From NCBI RefSeq assembly GCF_016865235.1, contig NZ_CP064030.1, positions 3,844,001 to 3,908,000 on the forward strand: 64,000 nt of DNA. The letters run 5' to 3'. Shown here in pieces: positions 10,080 to 18,817 of this stretch. Numbering within the stretch: position 1 is the first letter of the stretch; each line of letters opens with the position of its first letter. The position numbers and the translations under genes are program-made. Origin of the DNA: Dyella caseinilytica (lineage in GTDB: Bacteria; Pseudomonadota; Gammaproteobacteria; Xanthomonadales; Rhodanobacteraceae). Under the pieces are notes generated by a model, which was not told the DNA's origin, searched no databases, and was given only the letters and a program-made list of their open reading frames with translations.

Positions 10080-10721
10080 TCAGGGCCGCATCGCATTGAA
10101 AGGAATGCAGATCCGCGGCATATCGTTGCCATGCGGCTCGACAAAATGCTCCAGCCAGTGCGGAAACAGCACCAACAATCCTGCCGAAGGCCGCAGCTGG
10201 ATGTCCTTGTAAGCGTTCGCCCCGCCACCTTTGGCGTACGAGTTCAACACGCCCTGGCGGGGATCCTTGAACACCAGCGCCCCTGAACCTTCTGGCACCT
10301 GCAAATAGAACGTGCCACTCAGGAGGGCACCTTCATGCATATGTTGGAAGTTGAAACCGCCGCGATCGTGGATATTGGCCCACGACTGCACGTCGAACGC
10401 CGGCGTACCCATGCCCATATCCATGAATGCCTGCGTGCAATAACTCCGTATGTCTCGGAGCAGCTCAACGAAGACTGGCTGCTGCAAAACCGCGTTGTCG
10501 ACACTGTTCCATCCGCCTCGATTGGTTCGCCCCGCGGGCACCGGAGCCGCTGCCCGCAACGCTTGAATCGCCTCTACCCATGACACGAATCGCGGCGCAA
10601 GATGCGTGAGCGGCACTTGCCAGATTCGGGTGGGGAACAGGTCGAAGGCCTGGGCAGGCCGCAATGTCGACGAAGATGCCTTCGCGTCCTCGCCCATCGT
10701 TACCGTGTACGTCTCGTTCAT
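10080..10721 (-). CDS. Putative 2-oxoglutarate/Fe(II) oxygenase family protein
   Basis: The 213-residue protein resembles the putative 2OG-Fe(II) oxygenase family (TIGR02466-like). It has an FPTRIW start to the domain, a double-stranded beta-helix core with NFQHMHEGALLSGTFYL, and a distal PHWLEHFVEPH segment with a following Arg (PRICIPFNA), which would give His ligands and a 2OG-binding Arg. The substrate is unknown. The gene is separated from the sigma factor (126 nt downstream) and from RidA (175 nt upstream), so it may be monocistronic. Confidence 0.65.
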   Translation of the reverse strand: MNETYTVTMGEDAKASSSTLRPAQAFDLFPTRIWQVPLTHLAPRFVSWVEAIQALRAAAPVPAGRTNRGGWNSVDNAVLQQPVFVELLRDIRSYCTQAFMDMGMGTPAFDVQSWANIHDRGGFNFQHMHEGALLSGTFYLQVPEGSGALVFKDPRQGVLNSYAKGGGANAYKDIQLRPSAGLLVLFPHWLEHFVEPHGNDMPRICIPFNAMRP

Positions 10722-10896
10722 GCCTTACGCTTGATACATATGATCCCATTTCACTATAGCGACGGAATATGACAGTTCGCGCAAGTTCGAATGGTTACAT
10801 ATGCCGTCATTTCCTTGGCAGTCAAAATCAGGGCTCGATAGCACGCAACTGAAATGCCGCTTGAGAGTGTCGTGGCTACGTTTATCTGTCACCCCC

Positions 10897-11385
10897 TTAA
10901 GGACGCACCGCGACAACCTCGATCTCCACCAGTGCCGACGGGCTCACCAGCGCCGCCACCTGCACTGCCGAACGCGCGGGAAGATTAGGTTGATCCTTGG
11001 TACCGAAGAACTGCGTATAACCGGTCATGAAGCCTTCGAAGTCGAGTTTGTTGTCTTTGTTCTTGTCTGCCACCAGGAACACATTCATCTTTACTACGTC
11101 ACCCAAGCTCAGGTGCATGCCGTCGAGCTGCTTCTTGATGTTTTCCAGCGCGCCGACGGTCTGAGCCTTGGTATCCAATGTGTCGGCTGAAGCAGCACCC
11201 GTGCCTTTGGCATTCTTGGGCATGCTGGCCATCTGGCCGCTAAGGAACACCAGCGATTTGCCTGCCGGCACTTCCACGGCAGCGGAAATTGGAAAATTGC
11301 TGTTAGGCAATTTGTAGCGAGTGACGTCCTGAGAGTGAATGGCGAAAGGTACCAACCATAGTGCGTACATGGCGAGCTTGCGCAT
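10897..11385 (-). CDS. Secreted RidA/YjgF-family protein (putative imine deaminase)
   Basis: The 162-residue protein has a short signal peptide (MRKLAMYALWLVPFAIHS) and then the RidA fold with FLSGQMA, NIKKQLDGMHLSLGDVVKMNVFL and the C-terminal ARSAVQVAAL...VEIEVVAV pattern carrying the conserved Arg. RidA proteins hydrolyse reactive imines and enamines. It is the last gene after the amine oxidase and cytochrome c, a context that fits clean-up of the imine made by the oxidase. Periplasmic export is unusual, since the best-known members are cytosolic. Confidence 0.88.
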   Translation of the reverse strand: MRKLAMYALWLVPFAIHSQDVTRYKLPNSNFPISAAVEVPAGKSLVFLSGQMASMPKNAKGTGAASADTLDTKAQTVGALENIKKQLDGMHLSLGDVVKMNVFLVADKNKDNKLDFEGFMTGYTQFFGTKDQPNLPARSAVQVAALVSPSALVEIEVVAVRP

Positions 11386-11420
11386 GGCGTTCTCCTTGTA
11401 TCGTGAAGGGTGGGAAAGCG

Positions 11421-11885
11421 TCAGTGAGTGGCGGCATGCAAGGCCGCGACATCTGCCGCGGTCAAGGTATCGGCATAATGATTGCCGAAATGTGTACGGA
11501 TGTAATTGATGACTTCGGCGACCTGTTCATCAGACAGCTCGGCGCTGCGCATGAACTTCGCCTCCTCATCTTCACGCTCATTGGTCATGAAAGACGGCAT
11601 GTCGTGCCGACCATAGAGCACGGTCGCTGCCATATAGGAGGCCGACGCGAGCTTGGGATTACCGGCGAAGGCCGGATAACGGCCAGCCCCTTCCGCACCC
11701 TTTCCATCTGGCATGTGGCAGCCCTGGCAAATGTGTGTGTAAACCTGCTCGCCGGTGGCCGTCTTGAGCGTGGCGAAATTGTAGATGCCTGCGCTATCGG
11801 CCATCACAGTCCCAGGAAAGCCCGCACCGAACAACAGTGTGGCGCCAAGCAGGAGTCTGTACAGTGGAGTAGGCATCCTGCTCAT
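11421..11885 (-). CDS. c-type cytochrome, class I
   Basis: The protein of about 154 residues has a signal peptide (LLLGATLLFGAGFPGTVMA), one haem-attachment motif CQGCH and a downstream Met ligand candidate (MPSFMTNE). The ATG at 11885 overlaps the oxidase stop (ATGA); a second ATG at 11876 is possible. It is the natural electron acceptor for the adjacent exported flavoprotein, as CycN is for the Tat-exported amine oxidase NicA2 in Pseudomonas. Confidence 0.9.
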   Translation of the reverse strand: MSRMPTPLYRLLLGATLLFGAGFPGTVMADSAGIYNFATLKTATGEQVYTHICQGCHMPDGKGAEGAGRYPAFAGNPKLASASYMAATVLYGRHDMPSFMTNEREDEEAKFMRSAELSDEQVAEVINYIRTHFGNHYADTLTAADVAALHAATH

Positions 11886-13489
11886 GCTTTTGCTCCGGTT
11901 GCGATGGCTTTCTGATGCAGTCGACTGATGGCGTTCAAGGATGACGTGACAGCGCCTTCCTGCCAGGCTGGGATATAAGAGGCATGTTCGCCAGCCAGCA
12001 CAATGCGCCCATCGATCTGGCACAGATTGTTGTAGTGCTTCTGGCGCGCCTCGTCCGTCCACAACCCAAAGCAGCCGAGCGTGAATGGCGAACGATGCCA
12101 GGCCATGGCGACGCCGTTATCGAATTCCTTGGCGTATTGCGGATGAATCTGGCTCCCGTATGCCACAGCGGTCTTTACACGCTCAGCCGGTGATATGGCT
12201 GTGAATTCGGTGGCGTTCATACCCCAGATGTACGCACCGAGCAATACGCCCTTGCCACGGCTGAAAAAGCCGGTACTTGGATAACCGATATTCGTGATCG
12301 GAAGGTCCGTATAAGTAATGCCGCCGTAAATCTGTTCGTCTTCCTCCCAGAACCGCCGCTTGAACTGCAAGCCAACCTTGATGGCGGCCGCATAAGGCAC
12401 CGCCGCAATCGCATCGGCCATCGGCGTGCCGACATTCATCGGGATCTGGCTAAGAACCGATAGCGGAATAGTGTTGACGCACCAATCCGCACGCGCGCTG
12501 AACCTGCTATCAGGCTTGGTGGTGTCTTCGTAGGTGACGGTGACACCCGATGCGTCCTGATGGATGTCGATGACTTTCGCGTTGTAGCGGATCAGCGTTC
12601 CCAACTCGCGTGCAAAGGCTTTGCCGATCTGCCCCATGCCGCCAACGGGCTGGAACAGTGTGGTTTGCATATCGTAGTCGTCGCCTGCATTGATCATCGC
12701 CCATAGATCGGAATCAAGCAGGTCTCCGAGGGCGATCGGTTCTGACGGCACAGCTAACGGATCGAGGCTACCGCCGGGATCGATGTCATAACCACGGCGT
12801 TCACTGCTGGTGCGACTTCTCACATAGGCATAATTTTTATCCAGCGCGCCTGTCGTGCGCAGTGACATGAGCAGCTTTTCCTGATCTTCTTTCGTAACCC
12901 ACCCGTCGAGCTTGTGACTCTGTGTGACCTTGGCCAGCAATTCGGCCACGTGGCCGTTGTAGTCGGCGTGCACGTGGCGGAAGCGTTGTGGTTTGCCACC
13001 AAATGCTTTGCTGCTGTGTACATAGGCGTTGTTATTCACCTGCACGAAGGGTTCCAGCGGGACACCGAGCAGCGTGCAGTAATGAAGGATGCCCTGATGG
13101 TGATAGGGAAGACGCCACGGACCGGGATTGATATAAAGCCCGGCATCGAATTGACAGCGTTGAGTGAACCCACCGAGTTCGGTATAGCTGTCTCCACCGT
13201 GGATGCTCCAATTACGTCCGCCAGCGCGAGCGTTGTATTCAAGCAATTGCACCTTGTAGCCGGCGGCGCGCAATTCATAGGCAGCCACCATACCGGCGAT
13301 GCCAGCACCAAGCACCAGTACCGAGGCACCTCTGGGTGCGCCCTGCAGACGAATCGGCTTTTTGAAATTCGATTCCGCCGCAAAACCCAGGCTGCTCATG
13401 GCCTGGTACATCACCGCGCTACCCGCCGTCACGCCAATCATGCGTAACAGCTCGCGACGCGTCATCGTGTTGTTGTTATCCAAATTCAT
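11882..13489 (-). CDS. Tat-exported flavin-dependent amine oxidase/dehydrogenase
   Basis: The 535-residue protein starts with a twin-arginine signal (TMTRRELLRMIGVTAG). It has a Rossmann FAD motif (VLVLGAGIAGMVAAYEL), the MAO-family GGR motif (ARAGGRNWS) and the C-terminal FAD-contact region (VLAGEHASYIPAWQEGA). The family oxidises amines or L-amino acids to imines. Overlap with a cytochrome c gene suggests it acts as a dehydrogenase passing electrons to the respiratory chain rather than to oxygen. A TonB receptor lies 86 nt upstream. The substrate cannot be read from sequence. Confidence 0.88.
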   Translation of the reverse strand: MNLDNNNTMTRRELLRMIGVTAGSAVMYQAMSSLGFAAESNFKKPIRLQGAPRGASVLVLGAGIAGMVAAYELRAAGYKVQLLEYNARAGGRNWSIHGGDSYTELGGFTQRCQFDAGLYINPGPWRLPYHHQGILHYCTLLGVPLEPFVQVNNNAYVHSSKAFGGKPQRFRHVHADYNGHVAELLAKVTQSHKLDGWVTKEDQEKLLMSLRTTGALDKNYAYVRSRTSSERRGYDIDPGGSLDPLAVPSEPIALGDLLDSDLWAMINAGDDYDMQTTLFQPVGGMGQIGKAFARELGTLIRYNAKVIDIHQDASGVTVTYEDTTKPDSRFSARADWCVNTIPLSVLSQIPMNVGTPMADAIAAVPYAAAIKVGLQFKRRFWEEDEQIYGGITYTDLPITNIGYPSTGFFSRGKGVLLGAYIWGMNATEFTAISPAERVKTAVAYGSQIHPQYAKEFDNGVAMAWHRSPFTLGCFGLWTDEARQKHYNNLCQIDGRIVLAGEHASYIPAWQEGAVTSSLNAISRLHQKAIATGAKA

Positions 13490-13575
13490 CTCACCGACCT
13501 CGCAGATAAAGGGCAGTCCGGCGAACCGGGCTGCCCCGGCAGGTAATGCTTGTACGTTAGAAGCAGCCTTCGCCG

Positions 13576-16122
13576 TCAGAATTGATAACTGGCGCGCAAG
13601 TAGTAATACCCGCCGTCATAGCCGAATTGCGAAGACTGGGTGTCATACAGCTGGCCTTCCAATGCCGTGACATACGGAATCCTGGACGGATACCGGTCAA
13701 ACGCATTGTTGGCACCTAACGCCACTTGCAGCTTTGGGGTGATGTTGTAGTGGACGTCGAAATCGGTGGTGTAAATGGGTGCATTGCGCCAGGGATAAAA
13801 GGTGTTTGGCACCACCGATTCCGGACCGACTACGTACGACAACTGATCGGTCGTAGCACCCCAGCGCGTTTCATGCACGCTCACACCCCACTTGCCCTTA
13901 CTCCAGGTGCCACCAACAATCACCTTGCTCTTGGGTGTGGTCGACGTCAGATAATCGATTTGCTGGATATTGAGGATGGGTTCGCCATCCTGCGTCACCA
14001 GATGCGTCACTCGGGTCGTATTGAGGTTCGCCGACAGATCCCAGTCCACCTTGCCGAAAGAACCGAAATCGGTGTGGTAAACACTGGTCAGATCAAGACC
14101 GCGGGTGCGTGTGTTGGCACCGTTCGTGAAATACCAGACGCTAGCGAGTCCCGTGTCTGGATTGGCCTGGGCAGCTGAGACGACATAGGGCGGCACAGGA
14201 AAGCCGGCGGCCGTCATCGCATCGACAGCTGGGAGACCATACACCGTTCCGCCCGCGACGATGCGGTTGCGGATATTGATCTGATAAGCATCGACGGTGA
14301 TGTTCAAGTTCTGCAGTGGATTGAGCACCAAACCAAGGTTGAGGTTGGTTGCTTTTTCCGGTTTCAATGGCTGAGCACCGAGCGCGGCGGCGCCGGCTGA
14401 GTCAGAAGGCAACTGAGCCGAAGCACTATCGGGCGTCACAGCAAGTGAGGAGAAATGCTCTTCGGCCAGTGATGGTGCATGGAAGCCGGTGCTGGCACTG
14501 GCGCGTACAGCAATCTGCGGTGTGAAATCGTAGCGCGTGGAGATTTTGGCGTTTCTGGTGTTGCCCGCATCGCTGTAATGTTCATAACGCCCGGCCACAT
14601 CCGCCTGCCACTTGTCCGTGATGTGTGTGGACAAGTCGATGTAAACGGCAGACACGGTGCGCGACCACTCGCCGGCGTTGTAAGGATTGAAACCGGCTTC
14701 CGACGAGGCACCACCATCTTCATACGAATACACATCGCCCGGCTGGATCTGGAAGGTGTCACGCCGCGCTTCGAAACCAAAAGCGAAGTTCAACGGCTGA
14801 GCAAACGCGGAAAGCTGGAACGGCCGTGAGAAATCAAGGTTGCCCGTGAGCTGCGAATTGCTGGTGGCGCCAATGTCGAATGAGGTCGGCGAATCCGTCA
14901 GCGATGGATTGACCGAATGGACCAGCCCAAGGTTGTCGCGATCGCCGCCGTAAGTCGTGCTCAGATCCACGCTCCAGCCGTGGAAATCGTCGTCTTTCAC
15001 GCCACCGGTAATCGAATAGTCGTTTTCGTCGATCGTGAAGATGGGCGTGAAGCCATCCGGGTAAACCTCGGGATCGACATAAGGCGGGCGATAGTTCTCG
15101 TAAGACTCGGCATAGCGATGGCCGAATGTACCGAAGGCATACGCCTCGATGTTATCGGTGAAGTCATAACCCGCATTGAAGCCGACGAGCTGCCGCGTGC
15201 TGGCTGTATCGCTCGACCACGGGTTTTTGTAGGCGGGGCCGATCGGGTACGGCGACGCGTATCCGTTCGCATTCACATACGCGACGGCGGCAGGAGCGCC
15301 CTCACCATACAGTCCATCCGCATAGTCCGGCCCGGTGCGTATGGCGTGGTTGATGCGATCGTATTCCGCGCTTAGATCCAGATATCCGTTACCGCCAAGA
15401 CTCAGTCCGATGCTTGCCGTCTCGGTATTCTTGAAGCCGTCGCCCTTGTATGTCTGCCCACTGGTGCTGGATAACGATCCGCCACTGGCCCGGGTTTTAA
15501 GAATGATGTTGATGACACCCGCGATGGCATCCGAGCCATACTGCGCCGCAGCGCCATCGCGCAGGATTTCGATGTGATCGATCAGGTCGGTGGGAATCAT
15601 GTCGATGTCCACGCCGGTCGAACCCTGATCCAAGCCTGGATCCTGCACGATGTTCGCCGAACCGTGGCGACGTTTGCCATTGACCAACACCAACACGTGG
15701 TCAGGGCTTAGACCATCCAGCTGAAGTTCGTCGGTGAACTCCGCATTGTCTGCGCCGTAACTTGTGTGGGAAATCGACGGCGAAAGCTGGACGAGTGCAT
15801 CGCGCAAATTGGCTTGGCCGGTGGCCTGCAACGTTGCACCACTGATGACGGTCACCGGGGTCGTACTTTGACCCACCGTCGTTTCGATACGCCCACCGGT
15901 GACAACGACCGCGTCCAACTGTGATGCATTGGCAGCATTAGGCGCTGCGGTCGTATTCGTGTTTGTCGTTGTATCCGTGGAAGTGGTTGTGCCGGAAGTC
16001 GAGGCTGTGGTGGTAGCGGTTGTATCGTCAGCCCAACTAGGAATGGCAGCCAGCACAAGATTCATCGAAAGCAGGGACAGCACTGCGGCTGCTAGTGGAC
16101 GTCGTGTAAGGCGTACTTTCAT
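13576..16122 (-). CDS. TonB-dependent outer-membrane receptor
   Basis: The 848-residue protein has a signal peptide, a Thr/Ser/Asn-rich low-complexity segment (about residues 35-65), a TonB box-like LDAVVVTGG, a plug domain (VLVNGKRRHGSA, EILRDGAAAQYGSDAIAGVINI) and a barrel ending in YLRASYQF. No STN domain is seen, so it is a plain transporter. The ATG at 16122 follows a GGGGG stretch; the upstream TTG is less likely. It precedes the amine oxidase by 86 nt on the same strand, so it may import the amine or peptide substrate. Confidence 0.9.
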   Translation of the reverse strand: MKVRLTRRPLAAAVLSLLSMNLVLAAIPSWADDTTATTTASTSGTTTSTDTTTNTNTTAAPNAANASQLDAVVVTGGRIETTVGQSTTPVTVISGATLQATGQANLRDALVQLSPSISHTSYGADNAEFTDELQLDGLSPDHVLVLVNGKRRHGSANIVQDPGLDQGSTGVDIDMIPTDLIDHIEILRDGAAAQYGSDAIAGVINIILKTRASGGSLSSTSGQTYKGDGFKNTETASIGLSLGGNGYLDLSAEYDRINHAIRTGPDYADGLYGEGAPAAVAYVNANGYASPYPIGPAYKNPWSSDTASTRQLVGFNAGYDFTDNIEAYAFGTFGHRYAESYENYRPPYVDPEVYPDGFTPIFTIDENDYSITGGVKDDDFHGWSVDLSTTYGGDRDNLGLVHSVNPSLTDSPTSFDIGATSNSQLTGNLDFSRPFQLSAFAQPLNFAFGFEARRDTFQIQPGDVYSYEDGGASSEAGFNPYNAGEWSRTVSAVYIDLSTHITDKWQADVAGRYEHYSDAGNTRNAKISTRYDFTPQIAVRASASTGFHAPSLAEEHFSSLAVTPDSASAQLPSDSAGAAALGAQPLKPEKATNLNLGLVLNPLQNLNITVDAYQINIRNRIVAGGTVYGLPAVDAMTAAGFPVPPYVVSAAQANPDTGLASVWYFTNGANTRTRGLDLTSVYHTDFGSFGKVDWDLSANLNTTRVTHLVTQDGEPILNIQQIDYLTSTTPKSKVIVGGTWSKGKWGVSVHETRWGATTDQLSYVVGPESVVPNTFYPWRNAPIYTTDFDVHYNITPKLQVALGANNAFDRYPSRIPYVTALEGQLYDTQSSQFGYDGGYYYLRASYQF

Positions 16123-16837
16123 AGATCCCCCGATCAATTAATTACGGCAAGGAGCGCCCCTCCAATGGACTTGGCTTTTTCAATTCCTTATGCGAGTGAT
16201 GTCAGGTGACTTGGCCGGAATTCCCCCCTCGGGATCCCGGCAAATCCAAACTACATTCCCATATTGCAGTGCGTCAATACTTCGGGGGATTCTGCGACAC
16301 TTTTGTCATATGGCCGAAAATTTGATTATTTTTGGCCTCAAATGGTGCAACTTTTTGATCGTTTTATATTCGGTTTTTAATTAAAAAAAACAATGAATTG
16401 AAGGCATATTGAAGAGCCCGTGAGCGAAAGTGGGGAAACGATAGCGACAAAAAGGGGAATCCCCGTGCCCATCATGTTGCTTTGCAATATCTCTCGAACG
16501 ACAGAGCATGCTTGCAAACGCGGCGGCTAACCATCCGGACACCCGGCGAGGTCATCGCCTAATACCCTATGCGGGTGCACTGGATCGTCAGATGACCGTG
16601 CAGTCATCTGCTCGCGCCACTCAAAAGGGAATGGCACGCCATGTGTCATGACACCGATCGGTGCTTTGGGTAATCGATTGCGCTATGACGGCGTCCGTGG
16701 CCGGCCATTCGACGCGCAGCCCTCGAGGTAACGCCGCCCATGCGACACTTGGACTAACGTTCCACGCTCGTCGGAAACGTTGTTAGCTGGTTGGAACGTT
16801 TATCAGGGCTTACCAGAAATACAAGTGGCGCCACACG
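16123..16837 (-). other. 715-bp intergenic region upstream of the TonB receptor
   Basis: No convincing gene is present. The part nearest 16122-16420 is AT-rich (an A run at about 16383-16390) and is the likely promoter region of the receptor operon. An inverted repeat of 9 bp (AACGTTCCA at 16756-16764 and TGGAACGTT at 16792-16800) lies 37 nt beyond the glmS stop; its role is unknown. A 64-codon frame at 16190-16384 has no recognisable product. Confidence 0.5.
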
Positions 16838-18667
16838 TTATTCAACCGTCACGGATTTCGCCAGATTGCGCGGCTGATCCACATCCGTGCCGCGCAGAAC
16901 GGCGACGTGGTACGCGAGCAATTGCAGCGGCACGGTGAATACAGCCGGCGCGATGAATTCACCGCCAGCATCGATGCGCAGGATGACGCCGCGGGTGGCG
17001 TTGCCATCGATATGCGCAGTGGTGTCGGCGAACACGATCAATTCACCGCCACGTGCACGCACTTCCTGCAGGTTGGATTTGAGTTTGTCGAGCAACGGGC
17101 CATTCGGTGCTACGGCAATCACCGGCATGTCTTCGTCGACCAGGGCCAATGGACCGTGTTTCAGTTCGCCCGCTGGATACGCCTCAGCGTGGATATAAGA
17201 GATTTCCTTGAGCTTGAGCGAGCCTTCCAATGCCACTGGATAGTGCGCGCCACGACCGAGGAACAAGGCGTGGTGACGATGCACGAAGCGTTCGGCAAGT
17301 TCGATGATCTGTGGCTCGAGTTTGAGCGCGTCATCGATCGAACGCGGCATGTGGAGCAACTGTGCGCACAGGTCGTTGTACCGTGCAGTGTCCAGTCCAC
17401 GCTGTTTGGCCAGATGCAGCGTCAGCAGGGCCAACGCGGAGAGCTGGGTGGTGAAAGCCTTGGTAGATGCCACGCCAATTTCGGGGCCGGCGCGGGTCAT
17501 CAGTTTCAGATCGGCTTCGCGCACCACGGATGATTCGGGCACGTTGCAGATGGCCAGCGTGCCGAGGTAGCCGCGGCGGCGCGATTCGCGCATCGCGGCC
17601 AAGGTGTCGGCGGTTTCGCCGGACTGCGAGATGGCGATGAACAGCGTGCCTTCCGGTACCACGGCTTCGCGGTAGCGGTATTCGCTGGCCACTTCCACGC
17701 TCACCGGCAGGCGCGCGTATTCTTCGATCCAGTATTTGGCGACCATGCCCGCGTGATAGCTGGTGCCGCACGCGATGATGTGCAGGCCTTTCACTTTCGC
17801 CAACAGTTCGTCGCCGTTTACGCCGAAGATGTTCGGCAATACGCCTTGCGCGTTGATGCGCGCCTCGAGCGTGTCGGAGACGGCGCGCGGCTGCTCGAAG
17901 ATTTCTTTCTGCATGTAGTGACGGTATTCACCACGCTCCACGGCGTCGGCAGAAAGTTCACTTTCATGCATCGCGCGTTCTACAGCGTTGCCATCAAGCG
18001 TATAGATCTTCGCATTTTCACGGGTAATTTCGACGACATCGTCATCGTCGAGATAGATGATTTTGTTGGTGACCTGGATCAGCGCCTGCGCATCCGAGCC
18101 GAGGAAGTGTTCGCCGATGCCCACCCCGACCAGCAACGGCGCACCGCGACGCGCACCTACGACGCGGCCAGGCTCATCGCGGCTTATCACGGCGATGGCA
18201 TAGGCACCTTCGAGCTCACGAACCGTAGCGAGCACGGCTTCTCGCAGCTTCATACCTTTGGAAAGATTCACTTCGATCAGTGCCGCCATCACTTCCGTAT
18301 CGGTTTCGGAGGTGAAGACATAACCTTTGCTTTGCAGCTCGGTGCGCAGCGAGGCGTAGTTCTCGATGATGCCGTTGTGCACGATGGTCACGCGGCCGAT
18401 CATGTGCGGATGCGCATTGACCTCGTTGGGCACGCCGTGCGTGGCCCAGCGGGTGTGCGCAATGCCGGTGCTGCCGGGAAGTGGATCGGCCAGGTACAAG
18501 GCTTCCATCTCGCGCACCTTGCCTTTGGCACGCACGCGGCGTACTTGGCCGCCTTCCAGCACGGCCAGACCGGCTGAATCGTAGCCGCGGTATTCGAGTG
18601 CTTTCAGGCCGGCGATCAACAGCGGAGCGACGTCACGTTGGGCAACGGCGGCGACGATTCCACACAT
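16838..18667 (-). CDS. glmS: Glutamine--fructose-6-phosphate aminotransferase (isomerizing)
   Basis: The 609-residue protein begins MCGIVAAVA with the nucleophile Cys2 of the class II glutaminase domain (RWATHGVPN, HNGIIENY), followed by two SIS domains (ACGTSYHAG, ISQSGETADT, LGRGAHYP, HAEAYPAGELKHGP) and the C-terminal DQPRNLAKSVTVE. It makes glucosamine-6-phosphate for peptidoglycan and LPS. Length matches the family. The 150-nt stretch to cbs shows no glmS ribozyme-like organisation. Confidence 0.98.
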   Translation of the reverse strand: MCGIVAAVAQRDVAPLLIAGLKALEYRGYDSAGLAVLEGGQVRRVRAKGKVREMEALYLADPLPGSTGIAHTRWATHGVPNEVNAHPHMIGRVTIVHNGIIENYASLRTELQSKGYVFTSETDTEVMAALIEVNLSKGMKLREAVLATVRELEGAYAIAVISRDEPGRVVGARRGAPLLVGVGIGEHFLGSDAQALIQVTNKIIYLDDDDVVEITRENAKIYTLDGNAVERAMHESELSADAVERGEYRHYMQKEIFEQPRAVSDTLEARINAQGVLPNIFGVNGDELLAKVKGLHIIACGTSYHAGMVAKYWIEEYARLPVSVEVASEYRYREAVVPEGTLFIAISQSGETADTLAAMRESRRRGYLGTLAICNVPESSVVREADLKLMTRAGPEIGVASTKAFTTQLSALALLTLHLAKQRGLDTARYNDLCAQLLHMPRSIDDALKLEPQIIELAERFVHRHHALFLGRGAHYPVALEGSLKLKEISYIHAEAYPAGELKHGPLALVDEDMPVIAVAPNGPLLDKLKSNLQEVRARGGELIVFADTTAHIDGNATRGVILRIDAGGEFIAPAVFTVPLQLLAYHVAVLRGTDVDQPRNLAKSVTVE

Positions 18668-18782
18668 GGCGGTGATTCCTTTACGACGGGCAGTGCGAAG
18701 ACTTGGCTTCGATGTAGCCGACGACTGTGCCGGTTTGCCGTTTCGACAAGCTTTCTTGTCAGAGGTTCATGCTTGGAAATCC

Positions 18783-18812
18783 GGGAGCGCCGAGCCTCAG
18801 CTCAGCGCTCCC
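18783..18812 (-). terminator. Possible terminator after cbs
   Basis: An 8-bp stem GGGAGCGC/GCGCTCCC (18783-18790, 18805-18812) with a 14-nt loop lies just beyond the cbs stop at 18818. The following minus-strand bases are only weakly T-rich (GGATTTCC), so it may be inefficient. Confidence 0.45.
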
Positions 18813-18817
18813 AAGTA

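Noticed and set aside
16190..16384. A 64-codon frame upstream of the TonB receptor
   Set aside because: There is no ribosome-binding site of note, no family similarity, and it sits in an AT-rich promoter region.
18668..18817. Possible glmS ribozyme upstream of glmS
   Set aside because: The 150-nt gap lacks the expected size and conserved elements, and the ribozyme is known from Gram-positive lineages.
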